A DNA stretch of 64,000 nt from Triglochin maritima (lineage: Eukaryota; Streptophyta; Magnoliopsida; Alismatales; Juncaginaceae). Positions within the stretch are counted from its first letter, which is position 1; every line of letters starts with the position of its first letter. Made by a program: the position numbers and the translations under genes. Shown here in pieces: positions 45,590 through 56,693 of this stretch. A model generated the notes under the pieces. It was not told the DNA's origin and did not search any database. It saw only the letters and a list, made by a program, of their open reading frames with translations. The stretch is from the NCBI GenBank assembly GCA_963682175.1, contig OY821775.1, positions 35,524,053-35,588,052 of the forward strand, given 5' to 3'.

Positions 45590-46640
45590 ATCTCCCACTT
45601 GTTATCAAAGTTTTCTTTCACATACATTCTCAATGTATAAAACATTAATAACTAGGGTAACCTTCCTAAATCACCTATCAAGCCAATCCACATGGATCCT
45701 CGGATCCATGGACTCGAAATATATTTCATCTCTTAGCTTGGTATGAAGGTTTGTTGAATGGATCAGTTGTGTCACTGTTCTGTCCACCTATTCATTTATT
45801 TTGTCTTTCGTTGGTGGTTGAGTTAGCTGTAGTGATATTACTCCTAACTACACTAGCTCATACCTCCACCTTTGATAATGATGACGCATCATCACTCCAA
45901 CCTCTTATTGTCTAGAATTCCTACAAGAATTGCATCAAAACAGCCCTCGGCTATTTTCTCCTTTGTCTTCCATAAACAAGAACCTTATCTTTAGTCCGGT
46001 TAAGGTACTTCAGAATATTCTTGACCGCAATCCTACGATTAGGACTTGCGTTGGATTGGTGACCACTTGTCACGTTTAGAGCATACGAGATATTGAGTCT
46101 TGTGCAAGTCATTGTGTACATGGTCCTTCCTTTTGCCGAAGCATAAGGGATACCTTCATGTACTCCAAGTCTTTGTGTGATTGAGCACATTGAGACTTCT
46201 TGAGTTGCACACCTATACTCATACTTATTGGCATATTGTCCATATCGGAATTGTTCACCCTGAACATTTCCAAAGACCTTGTCAATGTATGCACGTTGAC
46301 CGAAGCCAATGAGTCTACATGACGTATCTCAATGTATCTTGATTCTCAAGATGTGTTGAGCCTCATCCTTTTCTTTTCATTCAATACACTGATTTCAACG
46401 AAATTTCTCGTTTGCTAATGCAAAGGTATATGATTGCTCATGAGCAATATGTCATCGACATATTAGATCAGAAGTACTACATGGCTCCCACTAATCTCCT
46501 TGTATATACAAGGTACTCCTTTACTTTGAATGAAGTGAATTTTCTTCACCTCTTCGTCAAAGCGTTTGTTCCAACTCCTCGATGCTTGCTTCAATCCATA
46601 AATGGATTCTCGAAACTTGCATTTCTTCTCGCTACTATTT
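45590..46640 (-). pseudogene. Second, truncated copia internal region (RNase H and RT end)
   Basis: Almost identical to 38136-39186, including the IPYASAKGRTMYTMTCTR block (46140-46070). It lacks everything upstream of the RT middle. It adds CACC near 46256 relative to 38795, one of few differences. Confidence 0.88.
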
Positions 46641-47904
46641 TAAGTTCATATGATGTGTCGGGTTTCATGTGAAAATAGGACACATGTGGTGAATTAATTA
46701 AAATCAATATGTTATGCGAATTAACATAATTAGAATCATAATAAAGTCATATGAGATGTAAATATTATGGGGTGTAATAATTAATTATTACATAGTATAA
46801 TATATTACATAAGATATGAATTTGCTAAAAACCCCAAAAGATAAAAATTTGTTGGAAATAAATCTAAAATTTGATAAAGGTAAAATCGGGGTCAAACATG
46901 GTGAACCGTTCATGGTTCGGTCGACTGGGCATCTTCGGATCTGTTAACCGAATAGGGAACGGGTAAGCGCAATTGGTTGACCGAGATTACCCAGAGTGCC
47001 TTGACAATCAGGTTCGGTTAACCGATTGGAAATGGTTAACCGAGAAGTAGTATTTTCGGTACACCGAAGGTGACCCGGTCATCCGATGGCTATGTCCCAG
47101 GAGCGATTTTGGTGGGTCAAACGTAGACCGATTAAAAGACGTGGTTCATCCGAATTCTTCCAGGGAATTTTTCTCATAAAGAATTGGTCGACCATCTATC
47201 TCATGGTGCACCGAACACGTGTTATAACTGAATGGTTCGGTTGACCGAATAATACTCGGTCTACCGAACAACAACGATTCTACCAGAATTATTAAGAGAT
47301 TAATTAAATCATGGGTGAAATAATTCCAGATCTAATTAAAATGTTTTTTGTGGGTGATTATGTGGAATTTAGAGATTAATTTTAGGAGAGAAAAACAAGG
47401 GATCATGGATAAATAATAGCTCTTGATAAGGATGTTTTGGGAGCCTATAAAAGGGCACCTATTCCTACTTGTTTTAAGACGAATGCAAAATTCTTTCTCT
47501 CATTAATCTCTCCCTAATCACCGCGAAAATCTCTTAGTAAATTTAGGTTTTGGAGATAAGATTCTCAGGAGCTTAAAGAGGGGTAATTAGTTTGATTCTA
47601 AACCTTGTTAGAGATTGATTGGCTAGCTCATTTCTCTCTAACTTTGTTTAGAGTTCGGTGAACACTCGGAGGCAATTCCGTGGACGATTCAGCGGGCGAC
47701 GTGACTCCGGATCATCAAAAAGGTTTTAGAGAATCTTTAGGTATGATTCTATCTTTGTTGATTATTTTAATAAATGTAGGTTGCATGTTATTAGAATAAA
47801 ACACAAATAGATGTACATAAAATTGCTGAAAATATGAAAATCGATCTTGTATGTTATATTAAAATTTTAAAATATATACATATATAGGGACACAAAATCC
47901 TACA
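46641..47904 (+). repeat. Copia 5' LTR, right part (with palindrome array and TATA)
   Basis: Continues the 5' LTR of the plus copia. 46641-46800 matches 54480-54631 of the 3' LTR. It carries the palindrome array at about 46915-47275 and a TATA box CCTATAAAAGGG at about 47446, about 170 bp downstream of the array. It ends AAATCCTACA next to the primer site. Confidence 0.88.
46915..47275. repeat. GGTNNACC palindrome array in U3 (copy 4)
   Basis: Sites include TTCGGTCGACTG, GTTAACCGAATA, TTGGTTGACCGAG, TTCGGTTAACCGA, GGTTAACCGAG, TTCGGTACACCGAA, TTGGTCGACCAT, TTCGGTTGACCGAA and CTCGGTCTACCGAA. Confidence 0.88.
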
Positions 47905-47905
47905 A

Positions 47906-47917
47906 TGGTATCAGAGC
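47906..47917 (+). promoter_or_regulatory. Primer binding site of the plus copia
   Basis: TGGTATCAGAGC one base after the LTR end (ATCCTACA); initiator-Met tRNA type. Confidence 0.95.
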
Positions 47918-49397
47918 TTTTAGTTCATATTTTCGACAATTAGACTATATAATTAATTTTAGTTTACCATCTACAATCAAAACAATTCATGTTCTATGTC
48001 TTTTTCGAGTTTTCGATAGTTTTGTTGATTTAATTCTAATTGATTCTTTTGATAGTTTTAAATGTTTTAAAACACATCATGTGAATGTTAGAATTAAGAT
48101 TTAGACTTATGTCTGATTTATAGAATTTTGTTTTAATTAAATGATTATTTTATAAGGAATCAACAAAACGAAAAAGGCATATGTTTATCTTTCTTTAAAT
48201 GTTTAATTTTAGAAATTGGATAAACAGCGGTTCAAATATTTTATGAATTGAACTACGGATGCATAAAATCATTTTTAATGGATTTCAAATGATTTTAGAA
48301 TTGTTTGATTTAAGAGATGCATGACAAACTAAATCGAGTAATATATAGTATATGTACATGCGTTGCTCGAGTTCTCTAATGCAGGGATATGTGAGTTTAT
48401 ATGTTCCATCGAAGCCATGTGTGATTGAATAAATGAATGAATGTGTATTTTATTATTATTCAATCACAGAGGCTTGTGTATGTAAAAGCCAAATTTTATT
48501 TCTATGTATATGCATGCATATGAGAGGATTTTTACATAGGACTTGCACTAGACAATTTTCAAAATTGAGAGATGCATGTTTATAGTTTTACAATATCAAC
48601 ATCCATTGTACAAGAGGAAGACGCTGAAGAAGTGCAAGGATCAAGGATCAGGGATCAATGATCAAGGACGCGGGAACATATATAAACTCACGCAATGTTT
48701 GTGTGAATGGATTTATTTATGTTTGTGTGCTTGATATATATGTGATTGTATGGATGAATGTTAGGATGTGTATAGATGACAAATATGGATGATCACCTAA
48801 ATTCTAAAATCACATATAAATGTTTAAATTGTCCAACCAAAAATTAAGAGTATCTTTCTTTCTTATTTCATCCACTAGCAGCCATCGATCGAGGGATATT
48901 CTGCTCGCCCTTAGCGGGAGATAGCTTCCTCCATCTTTGGGAATAGTGGGAGATATAAGGTCGTCTATTGTTGTGCGACGAATAGATGTACGAGGTGTGA
49001 TTCGCACTTAGTGGACACCGAGTATATTTGTTTGTCAATACAATGGATAAACGTATCTCGTATCAAATGAAATAAGTTTTCTTAATAAGACCCGGAGCCC
49101 TAGCTCGGTTTTGGGAAAGAGAGTTTTTCTTACGAGGATTGGTCATATTCCCTCCTAATTAAAATGACAAGAGTCATAAGAGTTTGAAAATGCAAATGTT
49201 GCGATATTTCGAAATGGTTATGATTAGAAAAATGTTTTCTTACCTTGATTTTATAATATATCTGATAGCCCTTAGCTAGTTTATGTTATAATTGATAGGA
49301 TCTTGGATTGCTGCATTTGTGGACAAATTTTTATTGGCGGTATTATTTTTAAAAACATAAAATTGACATTAAATCCCATATAATTTATTTTGTACAA
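47918..49397 (+). other. Leader of the plus copia
   Basis: 1.48 kb without coding capacity. It contains the conserved leader block at 48865-48960 (GCTCGCCCTTAGCGGGAGAT) shared with the minus element. The minus-strand ORF at 48810-49007 is an artefact. Confidence 0.75.
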
Positions 49398-50213
49398 ATG
49401 TTGAATATTCAACCTATTGTGCGATCTATGATTGAAAAACATCCATTGAGCAGGCAACTCAAGGTCAATATCGTGTTGAAGTTTGAGAAGCTATCTCATA
49501 TTTTGGATGGTGAAATCCAAAAATTAAATGAGAAGGCAACCAATAGCGAGAGAGAGGCAAAAGCCAAGTGGGAAGACCAAGAGAACCAATTTCACGGTCT
49601 TATGTTGGCCTACATGGGTGACTCGCTTCAAGCGAAATACTTGGATTCAAAACCCAAGAAGACCATGGAAGCTTTAACAAAGATGTTCATGGATAGTGCT
49701 AGAAAAGAGCGCTATAAGACCACCATCGCACTCACAAGGTGCCACATGGCGGAGGGAACATCGGTATCCATGCATTTTCTCACGATGCAAGGATACCTTG
49801 AGAAGTTGTCAAAGCTCTCTTCCTCGATGCCCGATGACATTGCGGAAGATTTGATTCTTGGCTCTCTAGCCCCATCCAACAAGGACTTCATTATGCACTA
49901 TCATGTTAGTGAGAAAGGGGTGAGTCTTGAGGAACTTCACAACGCTCTCAAAACGGCTGAGGTTGACATGGGCAAGGGTCGGGACAAGCACGTCCTAGCC
50001 GTCCGTTAGAGGAGCAAGAAGATCACAAAAGGTAAAGGCAAATTCACCAAGAATACGTCAATCAAGAGCAAGGGAGTAGGAGGTGCTCATGGGAGTGCCT
50101 CAAGGGGGAAATCTTTGAAATCTCCGAATCCCAACATGGAGTGCTTTCACTGCGGTGAAAAGGGTCACATCCGGACAAATTGCCCCAAGTACAAGGAAGA
50201 CCTTGACAATTGA
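49398..50213 (+). pseudogene. Copia gag, plus element
   Basis: Opens MLNIQPIVRSMIEKHPLSRQ and keeps the UBN2-type gag domain to about 49920. UAG at 50007 and UGA at 50211 interrupt. Between them, in the same frame, lies the zinc knuckle CFHCGEKGHIRTNC (50142-50183). Relative to the minus copy about ten codons near residue 18 are deleted. Gag builds the particle and binds element RNA. It is the first part of a single-frame gag-pol. Confidence 0.9.
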
Positions 50214-50753
50214 GTGATTGAACGTAAGCGCCCCAAAAAGGCCAAAGGTATATTTGTTATTGAGATAAATTTAGCCACCTCTGTCCATGATTGGGTAATT
50301 GATACCGGATCTTGTGCTCACATTATTTCTAATGTGCAGCTACTAATGGATAGGAAGGAACTCGTGAAGAACGAGATGATTTTGAAGGTCAGAAATGGTG
50401 CAAGCGTTGCTGCGATTGTACAAGGTTCTGTGGAGCTTCAATTATCTAGTGGTTTAAATTTATATTTAAAGAATGTTTATTATGTGCCTTCGATTAGCAA
50501 GAACATTATTTTTGTATCATGTTTGGATATGGATAGTTTTAATATACATATTTCAAATTCTTGCTTGTCTATATCGAAGAATGGTATTTTCTATGCAAAT
50601 GCATTCATATGGAATGGTCTTTATTTGCTTGAATTGAATAATAAACAAATCTTAAACATCAATAACAAAAGACTTAAAACTACTCACGTGAATGATACAC
50701 TCTTGTGGCACTATCGTCTTGGTCACATAAATGAAAAACACATCAAGAAATAG
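50214..50753 (+). pseudogene. Copia protease and pre-integrase domain
   Basis: Same frame as gag. Protease active site DTGS at 50301-50312 within DWVIDTGSCAHIIS, followed by the YVPSISKNIIFVS block. The gag_pre-integrase motif LLWHYRLGHINEKHI lies at about 50701-50747. UAG at 50751 ends the stretch. Protease would cleave the polyprotein inside the particle. The motifs are intact, but upstream and downstream stops prevent a full product. Confidence 0.88.
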
Positions 50754-50792
50754 CTAGAAGCTAACCTTCTTGGTCAACTTGATTTTAAATCA

Positions 50793-51716
50793 TTGGAGAC
50801 GTGCGAACCCTGCCTAATGGGCAAAATGACCAAGAGGCCTTTCAAGAAGAAAGGACTGAGAGCGAATGACTTGTTGGATTTGATACATTCCGATGTATGT
50901 GGTCCGATGAGTACTAGTGCAAGAGACGGTTTTAGGTACTTCATTACGTTCACGGATGAGTATAGTCGTTATGGCTATATTTATCTAATGAGAAACAAAA
51001 GTGAATCCTTTGACAAGTTCAAGGAATTCAAGAATGAAGTAGAGAACCAACTCAACAAGAAAATCAAGTCTCTACGAACGTATCGTGGAGGTGAGTACTT
51101 AAGTACCAAATTTGACTCATTCCTAAAGGAGTGTGGTATTGTACCACAGCTCACCCCTCCCAGTACACCTCAGTGGAATGGGGTATCCGAAAGGAGGAAT
51201 AGGACATTACTCGACATGTTTCGATCAAAGATGAGTCAACCTGAATTGCCACTTTACTTTTGGAGTTATGCACTAGAAGTTGTGGCTTACACACTAAATA
51301 ATGTTCCATCCAAATCCGTAGAGAAAATGCCTTATGAGCTATGGAGTGGTAAAACACCTAAGGTCAATTTTCTCAAGATTTGGGGTTGTGAGGCCTACGT
51401 CAAAAGATTGATGTCGACCAAACTTCAACCAAAAGCGGATAAGTGCTTCTTTATAGGTTATCCTCATGAGACAAGAGGATACTACTTTTGGCATATAACC
51501 TTCAATCGAGTGATTATAGAGAGGGATGCCGTATTTCTAGAAAAGGAATTTCTAGAAAGAATAAAAAGTAGTGGGAGTAGAGTTGTACTTGAGGAGACTC
51601 AAGATATTCTACAAGATCATGATATGAATGGTAACATTCAAGATCATGAAGGCCCAACCGAGATTCCTTTTGTTAGTGGGAGCGTGAGTGAGAGACCTTC
51701 ACAAGAAATTGTGTGA
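50793..51716 (+). pseudogene. Copia integrase
   Basis: Same frame. A partial zinc region (ETCEPCLMGKMTKRPF) precedes the DDE core: first Asp in LIHSDVCGPM, then TFTDEYSRYGY, the second Asp region at FDSFLKECGI, and Glu in WNGVSERRNRTLLDM. The C-terminal GKP-like part reads VNFLKIWGCEAYVKRLMSTK and FFIGYPHETRGYYFW. UGA at 51714 ends it. Length (about 308 residues) fits a copia integrase. In the family it inserts element cDNA into chromosomes. Confidence 0.9.
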
Positions 51717-51980
51717 GAAACTCAATCCTCCCCACCTAGTGTACGTTCGAGAATCGAACACGAACCAATTCCAGAAGAAATTATGGAACAAGTTCGAGAA
51801 GTACACGTACAACCAAAAGAGCTTAGAAGGTCAACGAGGGAAAGGAAGAAACCCGATATGTATTTGGGACTTCATGAGATCATGGTACTAGATACCGATG
51901 ATCCCTCGACCTTTCAAGAAGCAATGGAAAGAAAGGACTCCAAACTATGGCTCTAGGCCATCGAATCCGAAATAGAATCC
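51717..51980 (+). pseudogene. Linker between integrase and RT
   Basis: In the same frame after the UGA: PPSVRSRIEHEPI, QPKELRRSTRERKKPDMYLG, PSTFQEAME and SKLWL, then UAG at 51954, where the minus copy has a lysine codon. This is the usual charged linker before RT. Confidence 0.85.
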
Positions 51981-53414
51981 ATGTATGATAATCAAGTGTG
52001 GAACTTGGTAGGCCTTCCTCAAGGGAAAAAGGTCATTCAAAATAAATGGGTTTTCAAGAGGAAGATGGACATGGATGGAAACTTGACAACCTACAAAGCG
52101 AGGCTTGTAGCAAAAGGTTTCACCCAAGTTCAAGGAATTGACTATGATGAAACTTTTTCACCGGTTGCCATGTTAAAGTCTATTCGGATTATGCTCGCTA
52201 TTGCCGCATTTCATGATTATGAGATATGGCAGATGGATGTCAAAACGGCATTCCTTAATGAGAACTTGGAGGAGGATGTGTACATGGTACAACCTCATGG
52301 TTTTGAAGATCCAAAGAATAGCAAGAAAGTATGCAAGCTTCAAAGATCCATTTATGGATTGAAGCAAGCATCAAGGAGTTGGAACAAGCGCTTTGACGAA
52401 GAAGTCAAAATAATTCACTTCGTCCAAAGTAAGGAAGAACATTGTATATACAAGAACGTTAGTGGGAGCGACATAGTGTTCTTGATCTTGTATGTCGATG
52501 ACATACTCCTCATGGGAAATCATATACCATTGCTTGAGCAAACGAGAAGTTCATTGAAATCTGCATTTTCGATGAAAGATATGGGTGCGGCTCAATACAT
52601 CTTCGGAATCAAGATATATAGAGATAGATCCCGTAGACTCATTGGCCTAAGTCAACGTACATACATTGACAAGGTCTTGCAAAGGTTCATCATGAACAAC
52701 TCCAAAAAGGGCAGCGTGCCAATGAGTATGGGTGTGCAACTCAAGAAGTCTCAACGTGTTGAATCACGTAAAGACTTGGAGTACATGAAAGATATCCCTT
52801 ATGCTTCGGCAATAGGAACGATCATGTACGCGATGACTTGCACAAGACCCGATGTCTCGTATGCTCTAAGCGTGACAAGTCGTCACCAATCCAACGCAAG
52901 TCCTGAGCATTGGACTGCGGTCAAGAATATTCTGAGGTACCTTAACCGGACCAAAGATAAGTTTCTTGTTTATGGAGGACAAAGGGAATTAATAGCTGAG
53001 GGTTATTCGGATGCGAGTTTCATGAGTGATCCCGACGATAGAAGGTCACAATCAGGATACATCTACCTTCCTGATGGTGGAGCTGTGAGTTGGCGTAGTT
53101 GGAAGCAAAGCACTACGGCCGACTCAACCACCACTTCTGAAGTAATGGTTGTTGCTGAAGCGAGCAAGGAAGCAGTGTCGATTAAGAAGTTCCTTGAAGA
53201 TCTTGGAGTAGTTCCCTCGTGCGAGGGACCAGTAGAGCTATTCTGCGATAATAGTGCATCTATCTCTCAAATCAAGGATCCCAAATCACACCACAAAGTG
53301 AAGTACATGGATCGTAAGTACTTTGTCACACGTGACGTCATCGATGATGGAAAAATAAATCTTTTATGGGTGGACACAAATAGCAACACAGCTGATCCAT
53401 TCACCAAACCCTGA
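51981..53414 (+). pseudogene. Copia reverse transcriptase and RNase H
   Basis: 477 open codons. The RT starts with YDNQVWNLVGLPQGKKVIQN and KARLVAKGFTQVQGIDYDET. The catalytic Asp is in IWQMDVKTAFLN, followed by QRSIYGLKQASRSWNKRFDE and YVDD at 52491-52502. A connection region (IPYASAIGTIMYAMTCTRPD) leads to RNase H: YSDASFMSDPDDRRSQSGYI, WKQSTTADSTTTSEVMVVAE, VELFCDNSASI and a final TADPFTKP. The domain set is complete and in one frame, but the enzyme could be made only with a start inside the polyprotein. Confidence 0.92.
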
Positions 53415-53556
53415 TCCTAAGCCAAGGGCGAAATGCATTTCGAGTCCACGGGTCTGAGGAACCATGTGGATTGGCTTGATGAGTGATTAGAGAGGGTTAC
53501 CCTACTTATTATTGTTTTATACATTGAGAATGTATGTGAGACAAAACTTTGATAAC

Positions 53557-53567
53557 AAGTGGGAGAT
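53557..53567 (+). promoter_or_regulatory. Polypurine tract of the plus copia
   Basis: AAGTGGGAGAT directly before the LTR start TGAAAGG; it primes plus-strand DNA synthesis. Confidence 0.85.
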
Positions 53568-54631
53568 TGAAAGGAATGTGTTCTAAAAGTTTTACTTTTA
53601 CATGTCAATTATTATGAATTGAATGTACAAACATTTTGTTCCTTGATTATGGTATTCGTCTTTTGGAAGTGTTAAGGAAGAGGCACTTGGTCCTTAACCA
53701 TAGAGCTCTAAAAGATAATGGTTTACATAAATAAAAAGTTATTCACAATCATGGTAATTAACATGGAACATTAATTACCGAGATAAGATTGTCGTGTTGG
53801 TCATCGATTGTTGTAGCTCTAAAAATAATTGACGACACGAGTATATAAAAGAGGAAAATATTACTTTTAAATATTGAATAGACCTAACTAGTAAAACATG
53901 ATGGAATTGTGTTTCGTGTCATTAATGTTTTTACTGTGTGTTGGATCCTAAGATATGAGACTTATATCTTTTCACTTAAGAAGTGCTTAATTTTATTATT
54001 GTCTAACGCTACCAATGAGTGTAGTGATAATGGCAATAGTTGGTTGAACATGACTTGTGCTGGAAAAAATAGCTAGTCAAACGATTATCATTGCCCCTCT
54101 TAATTGAGTGATGATATTAGTGGGCCCCTTGATAAAGCAAAATTATAATGTGCACAATGTGACTTGAGTTAAGTCACATAGTTATAATTAGCTTAGAGAT
54201 ATCAAGAAATGAATATAATACAAAGGTGACACATTTCTACTTTGTATATATTCTTAATTTCATGAGGCAAGGGATGAACACAAGTGGTGCACTTACATCA
54301 CTAAATGGATCGTGTTTTGGTTCGGGTGGAACAAAGACATCTATGCTAATTGGGTAGCTATAATGTGTAGCTAGATACCACTGATAGTTTGAGATATTAA
54401 GTATTTAATATCACTGCAAATTTGGCTTAGATCCTCCTATAGGTCACACCACAAAACTGGGAAACAAGATGTTGATTTTAAGTTCATATGATGTGTCGGG
54501 TTTCATGTGAAAATAGGACACATGTGGTGAATTAATTAAAATCAATATGTTATGAGAATTAACATAATTAGAATCATAATAAATTCATATGAGATGTAAA
54601 TATTATGGGGTGTAATAATTAATTATTACAT
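53568..54631 (+). repeat. Copia 3' LTR, truncated
   Basis: Matches the 5' LTR up to ATTATTACATAG. The palindrome array, TATA box, R and U5 are missing. It preserves about 180 bp and about 195 bp that the 5' LTR has lost. Confidence 0.88.
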
Positions 54632-54680
54632 AGAAATAATTTGCCCCCAAATTATTTCTATAGGTCACACCACAAGACTT
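54632..54680. other. Junction segment with perfect hairpin
   Basis: AAATAATTT-GCCCCC-AAATTATTT, then TATAGGTCACACCACAAG copied from the copia LTR (compare 54434). A filler-like junction between the broken copia LTR and the resuming gypsy LTR. Confidence 0.5.
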
Positions 54681-55604
54681 TTAAGTCTTGCATATTTAGT
54701 TAATTTTGTTTGTTTTAATCTTCGTAGAATTAATTAGCATGTGTTTCTTTCCTTAATACGATAATTAGCTTAATAATGTGTGAGTAGTTCCATAGCCCTT
54801 TGGGGGTGGAGATGATGTACATATATGTTGTGAAGTTTGGATGGTTGACGAATTTTTGATTATGTAGATTGCATGTTTATATTTTCATCGGGGGTGTTTT
54901 AATCGTCTACATGTTGGTGGATTTTTTATGGTTTTACCATAAGTTTTAGACACTTCCCATGCTCAGTTTCCTCATGTTTATTGACAAAAATTTCATGTTG
55001 AATATGCCACATGTTAGTTATGTGTTTGTAATTCTGTTTGCTTGCTTGATTGATTGAAGAAGCTTTGCCTTGATGGGTTTTGCCATAACATTTAGACACT
55101 TCTCATTCTTAGATTTTTTCTTAACATGAGTTCCTGGTTTTTATGAGTCTTGTCATAACATTTAGACACCTCTCATGTTGAGCCTCGTCTTATGCTAATA
55201 AAGGATTAATTGTTCATACGTTGTGTGAATAGATTGATAGGTTTTGCCACATCTTTAGGCACTTCCTATGCATGAAAACACACACATACATGCTTACATG
55301 CGTCATTCATCACTTATTTCACATCATATGTGCACACACTCCACCTCTTAAGGGTTTCCATTCCTGAATTCCAGCTTGTTGTCTTAGTTAGTTTAGTTTC
55401 ATTGTTGCGTGCTTTCATTTCCTTGTTTGTGCTTATTAGTTTAATTTAGTTTAGTCTAGTTTAGCGTAATCAACTTCTTCTCCCCTCTTTTCCCACTTGC
55501 CATTGAACGAACCAGAGTCGACACACCTCCCTGTGGATCGACCCGTACTTGCCCCATCTAAACCGACGGTCGTGCACTTGCGGTATTTAAAACGAACACA
55601 ATCA
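54681..55604 (+). repeat. Gypsy 5' LTR, second half (R/U5)
   Basis: Collinear with 21575-22320 (CTTGCATATTTAGTTAATTT, CCCTTTGGGGGTGGAG, repeated TTTTAGACACTTCCCATGC units), then GACACACCTCCCTGTGGATCGACCCGTACTTG and the end AACACAATCA. Confidence 0.82.
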
Positions 55605-55610
55605 AGTTTT

Positions 55611-55629
55611 TAGCGTTGTTGCTAGGAGA
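55611..55629 (+). promoter_or_regulatory. Degenerate tRNA-Asp primer site of the plus gypsy
   Basis: TAGCGTTGTTGCTAGGAGA corresponds to TGGCGCCGTTGCCGGGGAT with several C-to-T or G-to-A changes, as expected for methylated DNA decay. Confidence 0.75.
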
Positions 55630-56693
55630 TGCTTAGTCCATACTTTAGTTTCGACGATTCAAGTGGTTCTAATTTTTTGTTTGTAGTTTTTCTTTGTTTT
55701 AGTAGGTTCTAAAGATCAAGAGACGTCACCAGGAGAAGTGTGGAGGGGAACAAAGGTGAACAAATGGCCAATCAGTGGTGGTGGACGGCCAACTGGTGGC
55801 TTGGTGAGCTGAGTTGTCCCTCTACTTTTTTTCAGGTTGTTTCTACATTTACTAGCATGTTCTATGGCTCCATTTGGCTTGTTTTGACTTGTAGTTTGCC
55901 CCCAAATTAGCAATCAATCCCCTTTAATCAACTTGGCCACTAAAATCCAAAGCAAAAGATTAGGCATTCTTACTTGTTTAGGACATGCATCATATACTTG
56001 ACTTAGGCACGTAGTTTGTCTTTTATTTTAGCTCTACTTTCATCTGTTGAGCGCTGGCGTTAGGTATGCACTTCCTGCCCTCATTTATGCATTTTGTATG
56101 ACCATGCATTAGTTAGTAGGAATTGTATTGAAAGAAATGCGAGTTGAGCGTTTGTTTGGAGAGTTGATTTCTAGATTAAGACTCTAAAACACTACTAAGG
56201 AGCGACTGTCCCATACAAGATAAGGTGGGGGATTTCATCACCCTTTTCTTAGCCCCAAAAATCACATTAATCAAAGCCTAATTTCTAAAAGAAAGTAGAC
56301 ATTGGCCCTAAGGATTTTGGACGCACTAGGAAAGTGATCGAGTGGAGACCGTCGTGACCTGATCGGCGTCGCCTGCCTTGTCGATAGTAGGAGGTACTGG
56401 ATCTCTAGATCGGGTATTACTTGCTGGGCATTGTGGTCTTCATTATAGGGTGGTGAGGCGTGTCGAGACTAGTGATCTCAAAGTTAGGCGTCGTCTAGCC
56501 TAAGGAGCTATAGCCATAAGTTGTTTAAGCGTTTTTTGCTTGTCTGCTTCTACCTTCTCCCACTACCCTTGCTGGCTCTAGGAATTCTTCATTTCTCATC
56601 TTTGTTTTCTCCTCCTCTATATTCTTCGTTATAGTTTCCTCCTCTGATTATACCATCTGTTGTGTGTTGTTGTAGAGTTGAGATGAGCGTTTT
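55630..56693 (+). other. Leader of the plus gypsy
   Basis: Non-coding. At 55765-55800, about 150-190 bp past the primer site, are GGCCAATCAG and GACGGCCAACTGGTGGC, the family's inverted GC-rich motif. The block around 56200-56480 matches the minus leader at 14000-14300. Confidence 0.7.

Larger units (their letters stand above)
36068..46640 (-). mobile_element. Minus-strand copia tandem array (LTR-internal-LTR-partial internal)
   Basis: In plus coordinates: LTR 36068-38135, internal 38136-43453, LTR 43454-45589, then a second internal piece 45590-46640 that repeats 38136-39186 almost exactly and is cut. The middle LTR therefore serves two elements. The right end of the array abuts plus-strand LTR sequence at TTTTAAGTTC. 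About 195 bp of the target LTR (the equivalent of 54285-54479) is missing, so the array end was lost with target DNA. Confidence 0.88.
35534..54631 (+). mobile_element. Plus-strand Ty1/copia element, nearly complete
   Basis: The LTR start is TGAAAGGAATGTGTTCTAA (35534 and 53568). The 5' LTR is interrupted by the minus copia array (36068-46640) and ends ATCCTACA at 47904. The primer site is 47906-47917, the leader runs to 49397, and the polyprotein region is 49398-53414. The polypurine tract AAGTGGGAGAT ends at 53567, and the 3' LTR is cut at about 54631. Large LTRs and the RT/RNase H sequence suggest the Tork/Angela side of copia; this is inference. Confidence 0.88.
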
